38,693 nt of DNA. Origin: Bifidobacterium breve (lineage in GTDB: Bacteria; Myxococcota_A; UBA796; SXON01). Where the stretch lies: assembly GCA_943328795.2 (NCBI GenBank), contig CALQBK020000026.1:1-38693 (forward strand). The letters run 5' to 3'. This document shows positions 8,141 to 16,390 of this stretch, piece by piece; position 1 is the stretch's first letter, and each line of letters opens with the position of its first letter. The position numbers and the translations under genes are program-made. Below the pieces are notes generated by a model. The model searched no databases. It had not been told where the DNA came from and saw only the letters and a program-made list of their open reading frames with translations.

Positions 8141-8180
8141 GGTCGACGGTTGGGGACATGGCCCGGATTTGCGGCGCGGC

Positions 8181-8657
8181 TCAGCCTACGGCGACCTCTT
8201 CCCAGTCCGCGCGCTCCACGCCGACGTTCCCGGCGAGGAAGCTGTGCAGGCCGTGGTTCGGCGCGTGCACCAGGCGGATCAACAGCCGCGCGCCGTGCGG
8301 GGCGTCCTCGAACTGCACCCAGCGAATGTTGATGAACCCGCGCGTGCCGCTCGGCTGGAGCTGGCCGAACCGCAAGCGGCGGACGATCTCTTCCCCCAGC
8401 TCCCGGCGCGTCGACGGCGCCGCCGGCAACGACCACGTGGTGTCCGCGCGCACCATCTCGGCGCCCAGCAGCGAGATGTGGAGCATCCCGTCGAGGATGC
8501 CGCGCAAGCCGCGCACCGTCCCGCGGTCCATCAGCGTGTAGTCGACCTCCGGCTCACGCTCGCTCGGCTCGACGCCACCGAACAGGTCCATGACCCGGTC
8601 GAACCAGCTCACGGGGTAGTCGGGGTGGTAGACGCGTAGGCGGTCGGTCACAGCCAT
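8181..8657 (-). CDS. Hypothetical protein
   Basis: About 158 residues from ATG 8657 (a GTG at 8666 would add three). It starts MAVTDRLRVYHPDYPVSW and contains a regular mix of strands and helices with FINIRWVQFEDAPHGARLL near the C-terminal third. There is no signal peptide or membrane segment, so it is probably cytoplasmic. No family was recognised. It converges with RNase D (40-base gap) and diverges from the leucine-rich protein gene. The Shine-Dalgarno is weak, so the exact start is uncertain; codon use and the sensible amino-acid sequence support it as real. Confidence 0.75.
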   Translation of the reverse strand: MAVTDRLRVYHPDYPVSWFDRVMDLFGGVEPSEREPEVDYTLMDRGTVRGLRGILDGMLHISLLGAEMVRADTTWSLPAAPSTRRELGEEIVRRLRFGQLQPSGTRGFINIRWVQFEDAPHGARLLIRLVHAPNHGLHSFLAGNVGVERADWEEVAVG

Positions 8658-8744
8658 AGTGTACACCGGGGTTCACTGGTTTTGGACACCCAGGTTGACT
8701 GGTGGTTCCAGAGAACGGCCGATACCTGTACGCGCGGAGAGTCC

Positions 8745-9710
8745 ATGTCCGACGGGATGCAGCAGCTGCTGGGAGAGATCCTCGCAGACGCCGACGACGA
8801 TCGGCCGAGGCTGGTCCTCGCGGACATGTTGAGCGAGCGCAGCGATCCCCGCGGCGAGTTCATCGCGCTGCAGTGCCGGGTCGCCGCGCGCCCGCTCTCC
8901 TCCGAGGCGCCTGCGTGGACGGCTCGCGCCGACGCGCTGCTGGCCGCGAACATGGCAGAGGCCGTGCCCGCCCGGCGATGGTTTGCCCGGGAGGCGACCC
9001 GCGTCGTGTTTCGTAGGGGCTTCCCGGACGAGGTGTGGGGACGACAAGAGGCCTACTTGGACGCAGAGCCCGTGCCCGGGCTGAAGCTCCTCCACCTCGG
9101 CAACTGCCAAGACGCCCGCACAACCCGCATGGCGGCGTCCCCGATCCTCCGCCACGTCCAACGCTTGGAGCTGCACACGGCGGTCTCTACGGACCCGCTG
9201 GCGAACCGGGGGCTCGCGGCCCTGGCCTCGGTGCCGTTCCGCATGCGGGAGCTCCACGTACGGTCCCGGACCGGGCCCAAAGGCTTCGTGGCGTTCGCCG
9301 AGAACCCGACGCTGGCGGCGTTGGACGCGCTCGAGCTGAACACGGTGAGCCCCGGCCCCGCCGCGGCCGGGCTGCGCGCGCTCTTCGCCCGCCTGCCGAA
9401 CCTGCGACGTCTGCAGGTGCGGGCGAGCGGCGTGAGCGACGCAGCCGCCGCCGCGCTGGAGGACCTGCCGCCCCACGTCACCCACCTCGACCTCGGCTGG
9501 AACCGGCACCTCGGTCGCGGGGCGCTCCACCTCGGTTCGCCGGCGCTCCAGGAGGTCTCTCTCTCGGGCACCGCCGTCGATGATGGGGTAGTGCGACAGC
9601 TGCTCGAACGCCTCGCCGGGCTACGGGTACTGACACTGCGGAGCACGAGCGTCCGCGAGGTCGCTCACCCCCGCGTCGCCGCCGGCGAGGTCACGCTCGT
9701 CACCGGGTGA
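8745..9710 (+). CDS. TIGR02996-domain leucine-rich repeat protein
   Basis: The protein is 321 residues. The first ~45 residues match the repeat-companion domain TIGR02996 (a LLxxILADxDDDxPRLVLADxLxERxDPRGEFIxLQ pattern), common in Myxococcota and Planctomycetota proteins that carry repeat modules. The remainder contains irregular leucine-rich repeats such as LPNLRRLQVRASGVSDAAA and VTHLDLGWNRHL, so a protein-interaction scaffold is likely. No catalytic domain is seen. ATG 8745 is preceded by GGAGAG; an in-frame TTG upstream (8682) is rejected because the domain starts right after 8745. It overlaps no neighbour. Confidence 0.85.
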   Translation: MSDGMQQLLGEILADADDDRPRLVLADMLSERSDPRGEFIALQCRVAARPLSSEAPAWTARADALLAANMAEAVPARRWFAREATRVVFRRGFPDEVWGRQEAYLDAEPVPGLKLLHLGNCQDARTTRMAASPILRHVQRLELHTAVSTDPLANRGLAALASVPFRMRELHVRSRTGPKGFVAFAENPTLAALDALELNTVSPGPAAAGLRALFARLPNLRRLQVRASGVSDAAAAALEDLPPHVTHLDLGWNRHLGRGALHLGSPALQEVSLSGTAVDDGVVRQLLERLAGLRVLTLRSTSVREVAHPRVAAGEVTLVTG

Positions 9711-9725
9711 GGGCCGGCCGCGGTG

Positions 9726-9953
9726 TCACGCCGCGGGGGAGAACGGCCGGAACCCGTCCGAGTCCCCGTCGTCGAGGCCGAACGCCGGCAGCGGGGCCAT
9801 GCGGCCGGGGCTCACGCCGCCCGCGGGCCGGACCACCCGGTGGAGCCACGGGCCGTCGGGGGCGGGGCGCCACCACTCGACGATCTCGACCCGGCGAGCA
9901 ACGGTCTCGGGGCGCGAGAACCGGAGGACGACCATGTCAAGCCAGCTGAACAT
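9726..9953 (-). CDS. Small hypothetical protein
   Basis: The protein is 75 residues, MFSWLDMVVLRFSRPETVARRVEIVEWWRP at its start region, tryptophan-rich and balanced in charge, with no signal peptide. No family was recognised. It fills the gap between the leucine-rich protein gene (convergent, 15 bases) and the next minus-strand gene. The sequence looks like a real protein, not an antisense shadow, but there is no clear Shine-Dalgarno, so confidence is moderate. Confidence 0.55.
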   Translation of the reverse strand: MFSWLDMVVLRFSRPETVARRVEIVEWWRPAPDGPWLHRVVRPAGGVSPGRMAPLPAFGLDDGDSDGFRPFSPAA

Positions 9954-10073
9954 GCCGGGACTCTACCCACCGCGAGCAGCCCTGTGGGGGCTGTCACCGG
10001 ATCGTTGCTCGGACTTCGCGGCGCTGCGACGGGTGGGACGCGCTGCGCGCGCCCCGGGAGCGGACCGCCGACG

Positions 10074-10853
10074 CTACGGGTTGCTCGCCGCGATCTGCAG
10101 CTGGCTGAACCCGAACTTCACCTTCAGCGTCAGCTCCTCCTCGGAGATGTCCAGCGCGACGTCCTCGACGCCCATCTTGATCTTGAGCGGCCCGCCCGCC
10201 GGCGAGACCATCTCCTCGATCTGGTCCTTCTTGAGGATCTGCACCGGGTTCACCTTCGGCGTCTGCTGCGCGATCAGGTACTCGGCGCCCCGGTTGAGCA
10301 GCTGCAGGATCACGTGCTCGCCAAAGTCGACGGTGACCCCCTCGAGCGTGCCGACCAGCGCGCGCCGCTCGGCGTCGTAGTGGATGTCGCCAAGCGAAGC
10401 CTCGGCCCCGATGCGTTTTTCGATCACGAACGGGAACTCGATGTTCTCGCGCAGCAAGTACACCTTGCCGGTCGCGACCACCTTCACGTGCGCCTCGACC
10501 CCGAACCGCTGCTGCGCGTACTTGAAGTCCGAGCCCTCGCGGTCGACCTGGACCTTCCACTCGCCGTTCACGCGCACGAGCTCGTTGACGACTTGGTACA
10601 CCTGCTCGCGCCGGCTCTGCCACACGTTCCCCGCGATCACGCGGCCGCGGTGCAGCACCTCGGGCACCTGGCGGTCGGCGAGCAGCCCCTTCACCTTCTG
10701 GCGCACCTCGAGCTGCTTGATGCCCGCGCGCACGTTCTCGATCAGGTCGAAGCCGCCGTCTGCCACCTTGTAGGGCAGCCCAACCGAGAACAGGTCCCGC
10801 CAGAGGGCCTTGCCGATCGTGAACTTGAGGTGGTACCCGTCGCTGCTGCTCAT
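10074..10853 (-). CDS. Conserved-looking hypothetical protein
   Basis: The protein is 259 residues from ATG 10853, which is preceded by AGGAG at ideal spacing. It begins MSSSDGYHLKFTIGKALWRD and has no signal peptide or membrane helix. It is rich in short Val/Lys/Glu strands (EVRQKVKGLL, EAHVKVVATGKVYLL, FVIEKRIGAE), suggesting two or more beta-sandwich-like modules, and looks like a soluble cytoplasmic or membrane-peripheral protein. No named family was recognised. It lies downstream of the signal-peptidase-like gene on the same strand, with a 70-base gap. Confidence 0.82.
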   Translation of the reverse strand: MSSSDGYHLKFTIGKALWRDLFSVGLPYKVADGGFDLIENVRAGIKQLEVRQKVKGLLADRQVPEVLHRGRVIAGNVWQSRREQVYQVVNELVRVNGEWKVQVDREGSDFKYAQQRFGVEAHVKVVATGKVYLLRENIEFPFVIEKRIGAEASLGDIHYDAERRALVGTLEGVTVDFGEHVILQLLNRGAEYLIAQQTPKVNPVQILKKDQIEEMVSPAGGPLKIKMGVEDVALDISEEELTLKVKFGFSQLQIAASNP

Positions 10854-10923
10854 GGTGCTCCTTGCTGGACGCACAGCTTAGCGCAAAGCGCAGGACAGCG
10901 CGGAGCAGCGCCGCCCAGGAGAG

Positions 10924-11472
10924 TCAGGGTCGCCCGAACCAGCCGCGCCAACGGTTGCCGGGCGCGCCGACCCGCAGCACCACGACGCCTTGGACGTACG
11001 CCAGCGGGACTGGCCCCCACCAGCGCGAGTCGAGCGCGACGTCCCGGTTGTCGGCCCCCAACCACGCGCTGTCGTCGGGCACGCCCACCGGGTCCATCCG
11101 CCAGTCCACCCTTCGGGCCAGGTGCCGCGTGAGGTGGCTCCCCTCCTGGATCACGGTGAACCCGGCGTCGTCTCGGCCCATGTCGAGCAGCTGGGGCTCG
11201 TCCTCGCGGACGTAGGACCCCGCGGTGTACGCGATCGCCCCGCCGATCGCCTCGACCCGGCGGAGCGTCCACGCCGACGGGTCGAGGGGGTCCACGACCG
11301 CCACGACGTCCCCGACCCCCGGAGTGAGCGGCCAGATGAGCACGACGTCGCCGGACAACAGGGACGGCGCCATCGCGTCATCCGGGGCCATCGCGACGTG
11401 GGTCGCGACCACGCCGACCGCCACCAGCAACGCCGCCCCGGCGCCCAACGCCACGCGAACACCCCGCCGCAT
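10924..11472 (-). CDS. Signal peptidase I (S26)-like protein lacking the catalytic dyad
   Basis: The protein is 182 residues with one N-terminal membrane helix (about 6-24). It follows the type I signal peptidase layout: box B region APDDAMAPSLLSGDVVLI, box D region WTLRRVEAIGG, and box E region GADNRDVALDSRWWGPVP (139-156), which is perfectly family-like. In active enzymes box B has Ser before the Met (S-M-x-P-T/S-L) and box D has Lys before the Arg (K-R-V). Here these positions are Ala33 and Arg71, so both members of the Ser/Lys dyad are missing and it is unlikely to cleave signal peptides by the normal mechanism. ATG 11472 overlaps the stop of the FG-GAP lipoprotein gene (ATGA), pointing to coupled translation. 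An in-frame start 51 bases upstream is less likely. Confidence 0.85.
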   Translation of the reverse strand: MRRGVRVALGAGAALLVAVGVVATHVAMAPDDAMAPSLLSGDVVLIWPLTPGVGDVVAVVDPLDPSAWTLRRVEAIGGAIAYTAGSYVREDEPQLLDMGRDDAGFTVIQEGSHLTRHLARRVDWRMDPVGVPDDSAWLGADNRDVALDSRWWGPVPLAYVQGVVVLRVGAPGNRWRGWFGRP

Positions 11473-13355
11473 CAGGGGCAGAGCTCGCCTTCCCAGAGGA
11501 ACCCGTTGTCGTCCTCCAGGCACTCAGAGACCACGCCGGTGCCCGTGCCGTCGTCGTCCACGGCCAGGAAGAGCGAGTCGGCGTCGCCCAGGTCTGCAGT
11601 CGAGACCACGAACTCGATCCCCTCGCTGGTGCGGCCGGACGGGATGGCGTCCGGGATCGTCGCCGTAGCGAGCAGCACGTCCGGGCCCGAGCCGCGCCCG
11701 TAGAGCGCGACGGGGATCCCGGCGGGCACCTCGCTCCCGCCCGTGTTCTTGGCGCGCCCGACGACGCGCAGGGTCCCAGCGTCGCAGTCCTCGGTGCACA
11801 CGCCGAGCACCTCAGCCTCGAGCTCCGCGTTCAACGTCTCGCCCGGGGCGACCGCGAGCGCCGAGTGGAAGTTGTTGTACACGGTGAAGTTCGGGACGGC
11901 GGTCACCGGCACCGAGAGGTCGTCGTTGATGTTCGTGATCGTGTAGTCGTGCTGGTTCCAGACCGACCGGGCGGGCGCCCACGAGTCGGTGGCGTCCCCG
12001 TACACCGACATCCCGCTCTCGAACGCGTCGTGGACGACCACGATCTCGGCGTGGCCATCGGCGTCTACGTCCGCGATCACCGGGTAGTCGTACATCGTCG
12101 CGGACGCGTGCTCGTTCGACAGGAACTTCACCGCGCCGTCCGTGCCGTTGTACGCGACCATCTCGATCTCGTCGATGTACACGACCTCGGGGACACCATC
12201 GGCGTCGAAGTCGAAGATGCTGGCGCCGGTCGCGCCGCTCTCGTCGTGCACCGGCGCGCTCCACAGCTGCGAGCCGTCCTCGCTGTTGAGCGCCCAGAGC
12301 ACGTTCCCGCCGGCGACGATGATCTCAGCGAGCCCGTCGCCGTCGATGTCCCCGACCGCCGGGATCGGGAAGATGTTGGCGCTCGGGTTCACCAGCGGCC
12401 CCCAGAGCACGCTGCCATCGGTGTCGTAGGCCTCGATCTCGTTCCCGGACACGCGGACGAACTCGCCCTCCGGGTCGCTGTCGAAGTTGCCTACGGCGGT
12501 CGCCCCCTGCTCGGCCCCGTTCACGCGCCCGACCACCGACCCGTCGGCGTCGTACATCACGTCGCCGGTCAGGATCTCCTCCTGCCCGTCCAGGTCCAGG
12601 TCCACCACGGCCGGCTGTGCGCCTTCGCCGTAGATCCCGAACCCGGTGTACGCGGGGCAACCACGGCCGTACGTGCCGATGCCCCGGGTCGAGAGATCGT
12701 TGTTCAAGATCGCGGCGCCGGCGATCACCTCGGGCGAACCGTCGTGATCCATGTCCGAGACGGTCACGCCGGTCGCGTAGTCGAACGAGTCGTCCGAGAA
12801 CGTGTCGGACTCCATCTGCTCCACGCCATCCCAGGAGTACGCGACGACCGAGTAGACGCCGGACCCGAAGGTGTACAGCTCGCTCGCGTACTCCCGGACA
12901 ACGAGCACCTCGGGGAGCCCGTCCCCGTCGAGGTCTGCGACGGCCGGGTGCGCGCCGAAGCCGGTGTCCGCGCCGTTGGTCTCCCACAGCTTGCCGCTGC
13001 CGTCCCCGTGGTAGGCCGCCAGCTCGCCGGGCCCGAGGAACGCCCAGTTCACCACGATCTCCGGGATGCCGTCCCCGTCCAGGTCGGCGACTACCGGCAG
13101 CGCGTCGCTGGACTTGCCCGGCACGTCCCACTCGACGATCGGCGTGAACCCGCCGACCTCGTAGTGGCACGCGTCGTTGAGCTCTACGTCTTCGGCCCCG
13201 ACCGGGTCGTTCCCGCAGGCGTCGTCTGAGCTCGTGTCGATGACGCTCGTGTCGCCGGAGTCCAGGTCGTGCCCGGGGTCGTCCTTTTCGCCCTTGAGGT
13301 CGTAGTCCTGGCAGCCGAGCAACGCGGCGGGGACGAGAAGCAACAAGGGGCGCAT
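11472..13355 (-). CDS. FG-GAP/VCBS repeat lipoprotein
   Basis: The protein is 627 residues. Its signal peptide MRPLLLLVPAALLGC has the lipidated Cys at residue 15, then an Asp/Ser/Thr-rich linker. The body contains at least six FG-GAP/VCBS units with calcium-binding DxDxDG loops (VADLDGDGIPEIVV, VADLDGDGLPEVLV, VSDMDHDGSPEVIA, VGDIDGDGLAEIIV, IADVDADGHAEIVV), which predicts a beta-propeller. The C-terminal ~110 residues resemble a CARDB-type adhesion module (a DAGTLRVVGRAKNTGG start). It is probably a cell-surface, calcium-stabilised protein. GGAG precedes ATG 13355 at good spacing. Stop and start are shared with the signal-peptidase-like gene. Confidence 0.92.
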   Translation of the reverse strand: MRPLLLLVPAALLGCQDYDLKGEKDDPGHDLDSGDTSVIDTSSDDACGNDPVGAEDVELNDACHYEVGGFTPIVEWDVPGKSSDALPVVADLDGDGIPEIVVNWAFLGPGELAAYHGDGSGKLWETNGADTGFGAHPAVADLDGDGLPEVLVVREYASELYTFGSGVYSVVAYSWDGVEQMESDTFSDDSFDYATGVTVSDMDHDGSPEVIAGAAILNNDLSTRGIGTYGRGCPAYTGFGIYGEGAQPAVVDLDLDGQEEILTGDVMYDADGSVVGRVNGAEQGATAVGNFDSDPEGEFVRVSGNEIEAYDTDGSVLWGPLVNPSANIFPIPAVGDIDGDGLAEIIVAGGNVLWALNSEDGSQLWSAPVHDESGATGASIFDFDADGVPEVVYIDEIEMVAYNGTDGAVKFLSNEHASATMYDYPVIADVDADGHAEIVVVHDAFESGMSVYGDATDSWAPARSVWNQHDYTITNINDDLSVPVTAVPNFTVYNNFHSALAVAPGETLNAELEAEVLGVCTEDCDAGTLRVVGRAKNTGGSEVPAGIPVALYGRGSGPDVLLATATIPDAIPSGRTSEGIEFVVSTADLGDADSLFLAVDDDGTGTGVVSECLEDDNGFLWEGELCP

Positions 13356-13395
13356 TCGGGGCTCCGGGACGGGCGGCGGCCGTAATCCGAAGCGA

Positions 13396-14430
13396 TCAGC
13401 TCTGCCGGCGCCGGGCTGCGAGGACGAGCGCGCCGACGAGGGCGAGCCACGCGGCGGGGCCAGCGGGGACGCTGGAACAGCCAATCGTCGACGAGGAGTG
13501 GGTCCCCGTCGGGCGGCCCGCGATCGTCGCCGTCGTCTCGACGGTGCCGAGCCGCACGGTCAGCGTGACGGGGTCGATGCTGTCGTCGGGCTCGTAGGAC
13601 AGCTCGTCCCCGACCCACTCGGTGCCGTCCGGGAGCACCCACGTCGGGTTCACGCCGAGCACCATGTCGCCGGCGTCGTCCAACCCGACGACCCCGACGA
13701 TCACGGTCCCCTCGGCCCCGACGCCGCTGACGTTGCCGATGACCTGCAGCCCCACGATGCCCGCGACGTCCACGGCCTCGAACACGACCTCGTCGAGCTC
13801 GGCCCCCGCGGCCAGCACGTCCACCGTCTGCTCGCCCGCCAACGTCGGCCAGACCGACAGCCACTCGCGGTCCTCCCAGAGCGTGCTGTCCTCGACCTCG
13901 ACGGTCAACGCGTCACCGCCGACCGCCCCGAGCACGCCGTGCGCCGCGAGCCCCCGCCCGACAGCGGTGAACTGGGCTTCAAACGCAGAGTAGCTCCCGA
14001 CCAAGATCTTCTGTGGCTCGCTCGCGACGAACCCGGAGCCGGCGTCGATCGCGAGCTTCGGCGCCAACGTCACCGCGTCCGGCACGGCCACCTCGACCGA
14101 GACCGCGTGCACCGTCGCGCCCGTCTCGTCCTGGATCAGCAGGTCCGCGCTGCCGGGCCCGACGGCCTCGGCCTCCGCGTCGATGCTGTCTTCGGTGGGG
14201 ACGCTGCTCGAGATCGTGACGACCGCCGGGTCGGAGCTGACCAGCGTGAACCCGGACAGGTCCGCCTCCCGGCCCCAGTGGCTCGCCTCCATCGCGGTGA
14301 AGTGGAGGTCGCTGCCGAAGGCGTAGGACCCCGCCACGGCGTCATCCGAGAGCTCGATCCCGTCGGTGAAGTTGTCGACGACGAAGAACCGATCGGCGGA
14401 CTGGCAAGCGAGGAGGGTCAGGATCAACAT
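13396..14430 (-). CDS. MYXO-CTERM surface protein with N-terminal lipobox
   Basis: The protein is 344 residues. The C-terminus is a MYXO-CTERM-like sorting tail: Ser-rich spacer, Gly-Cys-Ser-Ser, hydrophobic segment AWLALVGALVLAA and Arg-Arg-Arg. In Myxococcota such tails are processed by a myxosortase and anchor the protein at the surface. The N-terminus MLILTLLAC also looks like a very short lipobox (Cys9). The body is beta-rich with Ig-like alternation (VTISSSVPTEDSID, TLTVRLGTVETTATIAG). ATG 14430 has GGAG at ideal spacing; a TTG at 14460 would add a basic n-region, so the start is not final. It sits 40 bases upstream of the FG-GAP lipoprotein gene, probably cotranscribed. Function unknown. 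Confidence 0.85.
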   Translation of the reverse strand: MLILTLLACQSADRFFVVDNFTDGIELSDDAVAGSYAFGSDLHFTAMEASHWGREADLSGFTLVSSDPAVVTISSSVPTEDSIDAEAEAVGPGSADLLIQDETGATVHAVSVEVAVPDAVTLAPKLAIDAGSGFVASEPQKILVGSYSAFEAQFTAVGRGLAAHGVLGAVGGDALTVEVEDSTLWEDREWLSVWPTLAGEQTVDVLAAGAELDEVVFEAVDVAGIVGLQVIGNVSGVGAEGTVIVGVVGLDDAGDMVLGVNPTWVLPDGTEWVGDELSYEPDDSIDPVTLTVRLGTVETTATIAGRPTGTHSSSTIGCSSVPAGPAAWLALVGALVLAARRRQS

Positions 14431-14520
14431 GCGAGGCTCCAGGAGGCGCCGACCAACCAAGCAAGGTTGATGCCAACGCCCGGTCCCGCGCGTGCGGGCG
14501 GGCTCAGCGCGCGGTCCACC

Positions 14521-14607
14521 TCACCGCGCGACCACCACCGCGACACGGACGCCTTGGCCTTCACGTCGGGCGGCGGACCGCTCCGCGATCCCGAGGTCGT
14601 CGGTCAC
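14521..14607 (-). pseudogene. Remnant of a CAP-like gene (28 codons)
   Basis: A GTG at 14607 overlaps the stop of the FG-GAP gene (GTGA) and opens a 28-codon frame that starts MTDDLG and ends EGQGVRVAVVVAR-stop. The end matches the C-terminus of the CAP-like lipoprotein at 16480-17508 (EGQGVRVVVMVAR-stop) at 11 of 13 residues, and the DNA around it is also similar. It therefore looks like the two ends of a former neighbour gene with the middle deleted. It may still be translated, but function is doubtful. Confidence 0.5.
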
Positions 14608-14627
14608 GCGCGCCTCCGGGAGCGCGC
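14597..14627. repeat. 31-base direct repeat, copy A (partner 15980-16010)
   Basis: The 31 bases here match 15980-16010 at 29 positions, in the same orientation. Copy A covers the last codons and stop of the FG-GAP gene plus the first codons of the remnant that follows. Both copies encode ...SRRRA-stop overlapping an xTG-ACy-GAC-GAC start. Confidence 0.85.
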
Positions 14628-15962
14628 GCAAACAAGCGCCGCGAGTGTCAGAAGCGCACCGGAGCACGACCCAGCCGCAGTCGCACACCCCGTCTTGGCG
14701 TGGGAGCCACCCGTGTCAGGGGCGGGAGCCAAGTCGGCCAAAAGCGTCGTCGCGAGGTACACGTAGCCGCCCGACATCACGACGTCCCCCAAGCCGTCCC
14801 CGTCAATGTCGCCCGCCGCCCAACCCCCTGGACCGCGGAAGGGCCGGCACAGCGGTTCCGCGGCGATGCCATCCGGGGTGCCGAGGAAGATCTCCGGCTC
14901 AGCGGCGGCGCCCGCGATCACGTCGGCCCTGCCGTCCGCGTTGATGTCGCCGGCTGGGGCGACAGCATAGCCGTAGAAGGCTTCGACATCGGACCGGGTG
15001 CGAGAGGCCGCTGGTGCAGCCGACACGCCCTCCGGGCCCCCGAGGAACAGTCGGGCCTCACCCCGGCAGGCATCGACGGCCCTGCACTCTTCGGGAAAGT
15101 CGGGTCGCGGCGTCCCGATCAGCACGTCGTCGTATCCATCTCCATTCGTGTCTCCGACGCCAGCGACCGACCACGTCATCCCGACGGTCTCGAGTACGGT
15201 GGTGGCTTCGTCACCGAAGCCCGCCTCCGAGCCATAGAACACTTGGGTGTAACCAGAGTTCCCGCCGACCACGATGTCAGGCCAACTATCACCGTTCAGG
15301 TCGCCAGCGCCGTCAACCGCGAACCCAAACACGTCCAGCGCATCCCCGGGATTGTCCCGTGCATGCAGCTCGGTGGCACTCCCATCGGCCCGAGGCCCGT
15401 CGACCGACCCAAGGTAGATCACGACCCGACTCGGCGAGTCGCCGTACTCGGGCATGCCGACGACGAGGTCCTCATATCCGTCACGGTTCACGTCCCCGGC
15501 GTTCCCGATGGACGCCACGCCATCACTCGGCGCCGGGAGCATCCAGGTCGCGGGCTCCGCCGGCCCGTCGGGTCCCCCGGGGTATCCGAACACCTGCTGG
15601 GTGTCGTGATCGGTCGCGAAAACGTCGTCGAAGCCGTCCCCGTTCACGTCCGCGGCCGCGATCGGGATCGCCTCCCGGGCGATCTCTTCGTACCCTAGGA
15701 GAAACACCTCATCCGCAGCGGCCTCGAAGCCGTCTGAGGTGCCTAGCCACGTGTAGACGTCGCCGTACTCCTCCTGCGCTGCCATGAACACGTCCGGGTA
15801 GCCGTCCCCGTTCACGTCGATGTCCCCGATCACGCTGAACGCGGTCTTGCCGAGCACGTAGTCCGCGTCGTCTATGGAGAGCGCGATCGGGACCCGCTCG
15901 GCTCCCGAGTACGACAGGGAGGTGGCCGGTTGGGTGCATGCGAGGAGGTAGAAGGGCATCAT
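14604..15962 (-). CDS. FG-GAP repeat protein with lipobox and MYXO-CTERM-like tail
   Basis: The protein is 452 residues. It starts MMPFYLLAC, a very short lipobox (Cys9), preceded by AGAGG. The body has seven or so integrin-alpha-like FG-GAP repeats, seen as DVNGDGYPDVF, DVNGDGFDDVF, DVNRDGYEDLV, DLNGDSWPDIV, DTNGDGYDDVL, DINADGRADVI and DIDGDGLGDVV, predicting a calcium-binding beta-propeller. It ends with Gly-Cys, a hydrophobic stretch GALLTLAALVCA and RSRRR-Ala, again MYXO-CTERM-like. It is therefore probably displayed on the surface. The gene lies exactly between two 31-base direct repeats and its stop is inside one of them, which suggests it arrived or was duplicated by recombination. 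Confidence 0.9.
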   Translation of the reverse strand: MMPFYLLACTQPATSLSYSGAERVPIALSIDDADYVLGKTAFSVIGDIDVNGDGYPDVFMAAQEEYGDVYTWLGTSDGFEAAADEVFLLGYEEIAREAIPIAAADVNGDGFDDVFATDHDTQQVFGYPGGPDGPAEPATWMLPAPSDGVASIGNAGDVNRDGYEDLVVGMPEYGDSPSRVVIYLGSVDGPRADGSATELHARDNPGDALDVFGFAVDGAGDLNGDSWPDIVVGGNSGYTQVFYGSEAGFGDEATTVLETVGMTWSVAGVGDTNGDGYDDVLIGTPRPDFPEECRAVDACRGEARLFLGGPEGVSAAPAASRTRSDVEAFYGYAVAPAGDINADGRADVIAGAAAEPEIFLGTPDGIAAEPLCRPFRGPGGWAAGDIDGDGLGDVVMSGGYVYLATTLLADLAPAPDTGGSHAKTGCATAAGSCSGALLTLAALVCARSRRRA

Positions 15963-15979
15963 CAGATCCTCTTCACGTG

Positions 15980-16010
15980 GTCGTCAGTCATGCGCGCCTC
16001 CGGGAGCGCG
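15980..16010. repeat. 31-base direct repeat, copy B (partner 14597-14627)
   Basis: This second copy lies just upstream of the FG-GAP gene. On the minus strand it reads as the end of a MYXO-CTERM-type gene (RSRSRRRA-stop) overlapping ATG-ACT-GAC-GAC, a frame that ends after nine codons. No body of a gene is left in front of it. Confidence 0.8.
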
Positions 16011-16350
16011 AGCGGCGCCATCTCCTGCAGGTGGCCTCTGGGGATTCTCATGCGCCCGCGGCCTCCGATGCGTGAAGCGTAGCCAATGAGATGTTCACCC
16101 GCCACCAGGTCGATCGGGGCAAAACACACAAGGGGCCGTCGATTCGCAGAGCATGGAGTCGGTCGACCTCGATGTCGGAGTCAACTACCGGAGCGTCCGC
16201 CGAGCCGACGCTGCACGCCCACATCTCCCGCCTCCCTCCTCGCGCTCCGCGCGCTTCGTGGTGCCCATCCCCGTCCGGAGCGCCGACGGTCCAAAACCAC
16301 GTCGCCCCGGCCGACGATTGTCCACCGCTCGACCGCCACCTCCGGAGGAT

Positions 16351-16390
16351 CGGCGCTCCGGCCCACAAATCCCGGAAGTCCGGAGCGCCG
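16351..16390. repeat. Inverted repeat, 11-base arms
   Basis: The arms 16351-16361 and 16380-16390 are perfectly complementary around an 18-base loop. The right arm with its flank also occurs as a direct copy at 16273-16287. It is placed about 90 bases downstream of the CAP-like gene on the minus strand, so it could act as a 3' hairpin, but there is no T-run. Confidence 0.55.
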
